DNA of 9,718 nt, from contig JAETTS010000070.1 of NCBI GenBank assembly GCA_021769025.1, forward strand, positions 1-9,718, written 5' to 3'. Origin of the DNA: Enterocloster bolteae (lineage in GTDB: Bacteria > Bacillota_A > Clostridia > Lachnospirales > Lachnospiraceae). The stretch's first letter is position 1; the number at the start of each line of letters is the position of its first letter. The notes below the pieces were generated by a model that was given only the letters and a program-made list of their open reading frames with translations, was not told the origin of the DNA and searched no databases. Below are positions 5,482-9,718 of this stretch, one piece after another. Position numbers and translations under genes: made by a program.

Positions 5482-6350
5482 AATTTTGTGATCCGGATTC
5501 CCTCCGGTGTCGCAGCAAGGCCCCCTTCCCCGGTCTCCTTTAAGGACACATGCATTTTCTCTCCCACTTCCCTCATGGCATCGAATACCTGATCCGCCGG
5601 AATGGCGCTGGTGATTCCTGCAAGGGCCATATCCGCCGCTGCCAGGGCATTGACTGCGCCTGTCACATTTCGTTTCACACACGGAACCTCCACCAGGCCA
5701 GCCACCGGGTCGCACACAAGGCCCAACAGGCTTTTCATGGCGATGGCGCTGGCATGACAAATCTGGTGGTTGTCCCCGCCTTTTAAATAAACCAAGGCTC
5801 CGGCAGCCATGGAAGAAGCGGCACCAATCTCCGCCTGGCACCCCCCTGCAGCTCCGGCGATAAAGGCCCTGGAGGCGATCACCTGGCCGATTCCAGCCGC
5901 CACATATAAGCTTTCGATCACAGCCTTATGGATATCCTCCACCTCCTGCTGATGCATCTGGTAATAGGGAATCAACACGGCCGGCAACACGCCGCAGGAA
6001 CCGGCTGTGGGAGCCGCCACAATCCGTTTCATACAGGCGTTGGACTCTCCCATCTCCAGGGCCTGTGCCACAACCTGGCTGATGAAGTCTCCGCACAGGG
6101 TCTTTCCTTTCTTTCGGTATTCCTCCATCAGGGCTCCCTGTCTTCCAGTCAGGCCGCTGGCAGATGTTAAGCTGCCGTCATAGGCGGTGGAAGCAAGCAG
6201 CATGGCATCCCACATTGTGTACATGGAAGCCATGGACTCCTGCTGGGTCACTTTCCGCTCCTCCATATCATCTTCCAGAACGGCCTGGAAAAAGGATACC
6301 TTCCTTCTCTCACAGTAGTCAACAATCTCTTTTAATGAATGATATGCCAT
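5463..6350 (-). CDS. sdaAA: L-serine dehydratase, iron-sulfur dependent, alpha subunit
   Basis: This is the catalytic subunit of the two-component [4Fe-4S] serine dehydratase, which deaminates L-serine to pyruvate and ammonia in the cytoplasm. The 295-residue protein (family size about 290-300) contains SGLTGRQGALM at 65-75, APTAGSCGVLP at 113-123, and three candidate cluster cysteines in conserved contexts: Cys171 (AGGCQAEIG), Cys213 (LVCDPVAG) and Cys224 (VPCVKRN). The cluster acts as a Lewis acid on the serine hydroxyl and makes the enzyme oxygen-sensitive, which fits an anaerobe. The start at 6350 has GGAGG seven bases upstream. It follows sdaAB on the same strand with a 71-nt gap holding a perfect palindrome. 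Its last codons lie in a short direct repeat. Confidence 0.95.
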   Translation of the reverse strand: MAYHSLKEIVDYCERRKVSFFQAVLEDDMEERKVTQQESMASMYTMWDAMLLASTAYDGSLTSASGLTGRQGALMEEYRKKGKTLCGDFISQVVAQALEMGESNACMKRIVAAPTAGSCGVLPAVLIPYYQMHQQEVEDIHKAVIESLYVAAGIGQVIASRAFIAGAAGGCQAEIGAASSMAAGALVYLKGGDNHQICHASAIAMKSLLGLVCDPVAGLVEVPCVKRNVTGAVNALAAADMALAGITSAIPADQVFDAMREVGEKMHVSLKETGEGGLAATPEGIRITKLLIRSH

Positions 6351-6366
6351 ACATTTTCCTCCATGT

Positions 6367-6382
6367 TAGTGTCATGACACTA
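6367..6382. promoter_or_regulatory. Perfect 16-bp palindrome between sdaAB and sdaAA
   Basis: TAGTGTCATGACACTA is identical on both strands, with no spacer. It sits in the 71-nt gap inside the serine dehydratase operon, about 17-32 bases before the sdaAA ATG and just upstream of its ribosome binding site. A dyad without a loop favours a protein-binding site over an RNA hairpin. A further short inverted repeat (ACCAT-N4-ATGGT) lies slightly upstream on the transcript, so an RNA structure is still possible. There is no T run that would make it a terminator. Confidence 0.5.
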
Positions 6383-6421
6383 GGTATTCTACCATGTAGA
6401 TGGTTTCTGCAGCCGAATCCT

Positions 6422-7090
6422 TTATCCTTCCTCTCCGATATTCAAACGAGTCACCTTTATGATCCCCTCTACCCGTTTCAGCCATTCAATGGCAGAATCA
6501 GGAATATTCTGGTCTGTCTCCAATACCATGACAGCATATCCTCCCCGCTTGTCCCGGTACACATTCATGGTAGCGATGTTGATGGACTTGTGGGCCATCA
6601 GGGAAGTCACCTCCGCCACATGGCCAGGCTGATCTAAATTGTGGACGATCAGGGCCGGGCGCTCTCCTGTGACATTGATCTGAATCCCATCCAGCTTGTT
6701 GATCATGACCCGCCCTCCGCCCAGGGAAGATGCCTGCACCTCCAATGCCCGTCCGCTGGCTGCCTCCACCTTTAAGAGAGCTGTATTGGGATGGGCATCT
6801 CTGATATTTTCTTTAGAAAAAGCAAACTCCATGTTCTGCTCTCTGGCAATGTCAAAGCTTTCCGGGATTCGGATATCGTCCGTGTCCATTCCCAAAAGCC
6901 CTGCCACCAACGCTTTGTCCGTGCCATGCCCTACGCCGGTAGCCCCAAAAGATCCTGACAAGGTGATATCCGCCTTCACCGGCACGGATCCCAGCAATTT
7001 TTTCGTGATCAATCCGATTCTCACCGCCCCTGCGGTGTGGGAACTGGAAGGCCCTACCATCACAGGCCCCAATATATCAAAAATATTCAT
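6422..7090 (-). CDS. sdaAB: L-serine dehydratase, iron-sulfur dependent, beta subunit
   Basis: This is the partner subunit of the [4Fe-4S] L-serine dehydratase; it forms the active heteromer with the alpha subunit encoded just downstream. The 222-residue protein has the beta-domain signatures GPSSSHTAGA at 13-22, GSFGATGVGHGTDKA at 46-60 and ASSLGGGRVMI at 120-130. A C-terminal ACT domain follows at about 147-220 (LIVHNLDQPGHVAEV...INIATMNVYRD), a fold that usually senses an amino acid and here probably serine. Length is normal for the separate beta subunit. The start is supported by AGGAG seven bases before the ATG. It follows rluD by 57 nt with no clear terminator, so read-through from the aroB-lspA-rluD transcript is likely, though a weak local promoter cannot be excluded. 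Confidence 0.95.
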   Translation of the reverse strand: MNIFDILGPVMVGPSSSHTAGAVRIGLITKKLLGSVPVKADITLSGSFGATGVGHGTDKALVAGLLGMDTDDIRIPESFDIAREQNMEFAFSKENIRDAHPNTALLKVEAASGRALEVQASSLGGGRVMINKLDGIQINVTGERPALIVHNLDQPGHVAEVTSLMAHKSINIATMNVYRDKRGGYAVMVLETDQNIPDSAIEWLKRVEGIIKVTRLNIGEEG

Positions 7091-7147
7091 CCTCTGTCTC
7101 CTGCCTCAAGGGCTTCTTGTAAATAGAACGCACCCAGTGACCAAAAG

Positions 7148-8068
7148 TCATGATCCGGCACGTTCCAGTTTTTTTAACAGCTGTTCAAAATACTCCGGCA
7201 AAGGAGCCGTACATTCCATATACTTCCCGGTTCTGGGGTGGACAAACCCCAATACTTCCGCATGCAAGGTCTGTCCTTCAAGAGCAAACGGGCATTTATG
7301 AGGCCCATAGACTTCATCTCCCAGAAGGGGATGGCCAATACTTGCCATATGGACACGGATCTGGTGGGTTCTCCCGGTCTCCAGCCGGCATTGGATGTAC
7401 GTATAGCGGGAAAATCTCTGGAGAACCTGGTAATGAGTCACAGCCGAACGGCCGTTTTTCTCATTGATGCTCATCTTCTTGCGTTCCACCGGATGCCTGC
7501 CGATGGGCGCGTCGATCGTCCCCTCTTCTTCCTTTATCACACCGTGAACAATTGCCAGATAACTTCTGGTAATGGAATGCTCCTTCAACTGTGCGGCAAT
7601 TCTGTTGTGGGCAAAATCATTCTTACAGGCAATCAAGACCCCAGTAGTGTCCTTATCGATCCGATGGACAATCCCTGGCCGCATCACCCCATTGATTCCG
7701 GAAAGCTGATCCCGGCAGTGGGCCATGAGCCCGTTTACCAGGGTGCCGCTGTAATGTCCGGCTGCCGGATGAACCACCATCCCTTTCGGCTTGTTGACCA
7801 GAATCACATCCTGATCTTCATACAGGATATCCAGATCCATCTCCTCTTCCTGGATCTCCGGTTCCACCGCCTCCAGCACATCAAGCACAACCGCGTCTCC
7901 CGGACATACGTTATAGCTGGCTTTCACAGCCAGCCCGTTTACCAGAACCCCGCCACTTTTTAAAAGCTTCTGAATGTAAGACCGGGACAGGCCTTCCGAG
8001 ACCTCTGCCAGATAGCGGTCAATGCGGACATCCGCCTGGCCCTCTGGCACCTGAAACATCTGTCTCAT
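7148..8068 (-). CDS. rluD: RluA-family pseudouridine synthase (RluD-like)
   Basis: This enzyme isomerises specific uridines in RNA, for RluD in helix 69 of 23S rRNA, to pseudouridine. The 306-residue protein has an N-terminal S4 RNA-binding domain (about 12-70, with RIDRYL and SRSYIQKLLKSGGVLVNG). The catalytic domain carries the motif HRIDKDTTG at 135-143, whose Asp138 is the catalytic residue. Further family motifs are VNKPKGMVVHPAAG at 91-104 and LETGRTHQIRVHM in the C-terminal half. Length is typical. The ATG follows the lspA stop codon with no intervening base (TAA then ATG), and its GGAG lies inside the last codons of lspA, implying translational coupling. The target site is inferred from the closest family style; other RluA members are hard to tell apart by eye. 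Confidence 0.92.
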   Translation of the reverse strand: MRQMFQVPEGQADVRIDRYLAEVSEGLSRSYIQKLLKSGGVLVNGLAVKASYNVCPGDAVVLDVLEAVEPEIQEEEMDLDILYEDQDVILVNKPKGMVVHPAAGHYSGTLVNGLMAHCRDQLSGINGVMRPGIVHRIDKDTTGVLIACKNDFAHNRIAAQLKEHSITRSYLAIVHGVIKEEEGTIDAPIGRHPVERKKMSINEKNGRSAVTHYQVLQRFSRYTYIQCRLETGRTHQIRVHMASIGHPLLGDEVYGPHKCPFALEGQTLHAEVLGFVHPRTGKYMECTAPLPEYFEQLLKKLERAGS

Positions 8069-8617
8069 TTAGGACTCCTTTCCTGCCTTTGCCCTGCTGC
8101 CTTCATCGCCGTCTCGCCTTCCCGGCTTCAGCACCTCAAAATCTTCATCTGAATAGTAGCACAATACCAAAAATAGCAACACCGCCGCAGACACGGTTAC
8201 ATAACAGTCTGCCACATTGAAAACCGGAAAATCAATCAGCTTAAAATACAGGAAATCCACCACATATCCCTGGGCTGTCCGGTCAATCAGATTCCCCAAT
8301 GCCCCTGATGCAATCAAGGTAAGGCATATCTTAAAAGGCACATATTTTTTATCCTTGGGAAGCTTCCACATGGCATAGAGCACTGCCAGAAACACCAAAG
8401 ATGCCACAAGAAAGAAAAAAAGCTGCTTTCCCTGAAGCATACCAAAGGCTGCCCCCTGATTTTCTGAATAGCAAAACTCAAAGACCCCATCCCATAAAAC
8501 CACTGGCGGCTTTCCTTTCAGCCTGTCTATCACCAGTTTCTTGGTCCATTGATCCAATCCGGTGAGCACAGCCGCTCCTGTCAGAAACCCAACCATCGTC
8601 TTCCCTCTTCCACTCAT
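8069..8617 (-). CDS. lspA: Lipoprotein signal peptidase (signal peptidase II)
   Basis: This membrane aspartic protease cleaves the signal peptide of diacylglyceryl-modified prolipoproteins. The 182-residue protein shows four hydrophobic segments (about 8-24, 66-84, 96-112 and 139-154) and the conserved LDQWTK at 21-26, ENQGAAFG at 52-59, GALGNLIDR at 105-113 and FNVADCYVT at 133-141. Asp112 and Asp137 are the catalytic pair. The last 30 residues form a charged, hydrophilic cytoplasmic tail, longer than in many family members. AGGAG lies five bases before the ATG at 8617; a Met at residue 8 is a weaker alternative. It sits 9 nt after aroB and abuts rluD; the lspA-rluD order is common in Firmicutes. 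Confidence 0.95.
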   Translation of the reverse strand: MSGRGKTMVGFLTGAAVLTGLDQWTKKLVIDRLKGKPPVVLWDGVFEFCYSENQGAAFGMLQGKQLFFFLVASLVFLAVLYAMWKLPKDKKYVPFKICLTLIASGALGNLIDRTAQGYVVDFLYFKLIDFPVFNVADCYVTVSAAVLLFLVLCYYSDEDFEVLKPGRRDGDEGSRAKAGKES

Positions 8618-8626
8618 GCTCTCTCC

Positions 8627-9661
8627 TCACTCTAAAACCATAGAAAGCCCTTTTTTCATGGCTTCTTCGGTCACCTGGCTGTCTATGACAGCCTGCCCGA
8701 TTTCTTTTAACAAGATGAAACGAATCCTTCCGCCATCCATCTTCTTATCATTTTTCGTGGCATCAATCACCTGCTGGGGATCCACTCCTGAGACGGATAC
8801 TGGCATATGGAATGTTTCCATCAACTTCTCTAACTCTGCCACTTGCTCCCTGGAGATCCACCCCTTCTCCACGGACATCCAGGCAGCTGCCAACGCCCCC
8901 ACAGCCACACAGTGGCCGTGAAGCATCTGAAAGTCTTTCCATTTTTCGATGGCATGGCCAAGGGTATGTCCAAAATTTAAAAGGGCCCTCTCTCCCTGTT
9001 CTGTAGGATCTTCCTCCACTACCTTCCGCTTGATCTCGTCGCTTCCCCAGATCATCTCCATGCACACATTTATGTCTCGATCCATAATCTGGCCTGCATG
9101 CTCCTTAAGCCACTGGTAATATTTGACATCCTTTATGAGGCCGTGTTTGACAATCTCTCCCATACCGGACGTAAACTGCTCCTCTGGAAGGGTTAAGAGG
9201 GTGCTGACATTGGTATAGACCAGTCTTGGCATATGAAAGCTTCCAACCATATTTTTGTAAGATCCCACATCCACCCCAGTCTTTCCGCCGATGCTGCTGT
9301 CTACCTGGGACAACAGCGTAGTGGGAATCTGGATAAAGGAAATCCCTCTCAGATAAGTGGCCGCAGCAAAACCGCACAGATCACCTACCACTCCGCCTCC
9401 CAACGCCACTAAAAAATCCTTCCTGTCAAACCGGTGGGCAATCAACGTCTCGTAAAGTTCCTGAACAGTCTTTAGGTTTTTATTCTCCTCCCCCGCCGGG
9501 AATACAAAAGAAATCACCTGTCTGCAGCAGCCGGTCAACAGGTCTGCCACTGATTTCAGATAAAGCCCTGCCACCGTGGAATCTGTCACAATACAAATCT
9601 TCCGGTTCTCCACCTTTAGCTTTCCCATCTCTTCCGGCAGTCGGTCAAAAGATTCTGACAA
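8627..9661 (-). CDS. aroB: 3-dehydroquinate synthase, 5' end disturbed
   Basis: This is the second shikimate-pathway step: NAD- and metal-dependent cyclisation of DAHP to 3-dehydroquinate in the cytoplasm. Counting from the TTG at 9661, the 344 residues include VALGGGVVGDLCGFAAATYLRG at 85-106 (NAD site), PTTLLSQVDSSIGGKTGVD at 113-131, and GMGEIVKHG at 166-174 with the metal ligand Glu169. NFGHTLGHAIE at 229-239 and LHGHCVAVG at 247-255 supply the metal-binding histidines. The HGE usual in the last motif reads HGH. The frame is open upstream for seven more codons, reading RHIYDILL, the first strand of AroB proteins, before an in-frame TGA at 9683-9685. TTG has no ribosome binding site, so it is unlikely to be the real start; see the adjoining 5' segment. 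It leads the lspA-rluD-sda run. Confidence 0.9.
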   Translation of the reverse strand: MSESFDRLPEEMGKLKVENRKICIVTDSTVAGLYLKSVADLLTGCCRQVISFVFPAGEENKNLKTVQELYETLIAHRFDRKDFLVALGGGVVGDLCGFAAATYLRGISFIQIPTTLLSQVDSSIGGKTGVDVGSYKNMVGSFHMPRLVYTNVSTLLTLPEEQFTSGMGEIVKHGLIKDVKYYQWLKEHAGQIMDRDINVCMEMIWGSDEIKRKVVEEDPTEQGERALLNFGHTLGHAIEKWKDFQMLHGHCVAVGALAAAWMSVEKGWISREQVAELEKLMETFHMPVSVSGVDPQQVIDATKNDKKMDGGRIRFILLKEIGQAVIDSQVTEEAMKKGLSMVLE

Positions 9662-9711
9662 TAAAATATCATAGATGTGCCTTCAATCCCGGTGCACTGC
9701 AATTCTGTCAT
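9662..9711 (-). pseudogene. aroB: Out-of-frame 5' end of aroB, probable one-base deletion
   Basis: An ATG at 9711 opens a frame that reads MTELQCTGIE and then leaves the aroB frame near 9682-9686; unshifted, it ends after 31 codons. If one A were restored in a GAAAGG context, the translation would run MTELQCTGIE-RHIYDILLSESF straight into AroB. That would give 361 residues, close to the usual 350-365. The sequence as given would therefore be a frameshift mutation or a sequencing/assembly error. The region upstream of the ATG, including any ribosome binding site, is beyond the window. Confidence 0.6.
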
Positions 9712-9718
9712 TCTTTTC

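Noticed and set aside
7120..7160. TGAC-N5-GTCA inverted repeat at the end of rluD as a possible terminator before sdaAB.
   Set aside because: The stem is only four base pairs and is not followed by a T run.
7238..7963. A 241-codon plus-strand open frame opposite rluD.
   Set aside because: It lies wholly antisense to a gene with S4 and HRIDKDTTG motifs, and its translation is low in hydrophobic periodicity and matches no family I know.
1..9718. Search for a CRISPR array, mobile element ends, integrase, toxin-antitoxin pair or defence cluster.
   Set aside because: No regularly spaced repeats, transposase motifs, tRNA-associated attachment sites or defence-type domains are visible; the genes are metabolic, transport and housekeeping functions.

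Overview
The window looks like chromosomal DNA of a low-GC-lineage Firmicute, most likely a gut-type Clostridia/Lachnospiraceae member. Three things suggest this: strong AGGAGG-type ribosome binding sites before nearly every gene, a two-subunit iron-sulfur serine dehydratase (sdaAB + sdaAA), and an lspA-rluD pair. The base composition is near balanced for such a group. The family assignment is inference from protein style and gene order, not from a marker gene. I see no rRNA, tRNA, insertion sequence, phage gene, CRISPR array or defence gene.

Layout. (1) Positions 1-662 (+) hold the C-terminal half of a class II glycerate 2-kinase, cut by the window edge. (2) Positions 721-1745 (-) hold a ZIP-family metal transporter followed by a short, apparently 5'-truncated DUF5655-like gene. 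A clear promoter and an inverted-repeat operator precede the transporter. (3) The 253-bp region at 1746-1998 is divergent and serves the ZIP gene leftward and an aldehyde dehydrogenase rightward. (4) Positions 1999-4322 (+) hold a CoA-acylating MmsA/IolA-type aldehyde dehydrogenase and, 50 nt downstream, a DeoR-family repressor, closed by a strong bidirectional terminator at 4347-4377. (5) Positions 4419-5460 (-) hold a small frameshifted ORF, a cytidylate-kinase-like protein, and a leader of about 225 nt behind its own promoter. (6) Positions 5463-9718 (-) hold a same-strand run transcribed in the order aroB, lspA, rluD, sdaAB, sdaAA. The gaps are 9, 0, 57 and 71 nt, so this may be one or two operons.

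How the genes may work together. The serine dehydratase (serine to pyruvate + ammonia), the glycerate kinase and the semialdehyde dehydrogenase are all small-carbon catabolic enzymes, but they are not in one operon and no shared pathway is demonstrated. The dehydrogenase and DeoR regulator most likely form an autoregulated catabolic unit. AroB (shikimate pathway), LspA (lipoprotein signal peptidase) and RluD-type pseudouridine synthase are housekeeping functions sharing a transcript.

I did not find a convincing undescribed multi-gene system. The points most worth checking are a probable one-base frameshift at the 5' end of aroB, the well-formed ZIP promoter/operator, helically spaced TTTCAA repeats upstream of the dehydrogenase, a perfect 16-bp palindrome between sdaAB and sdaAA, and the structured leader of the kinase gene.
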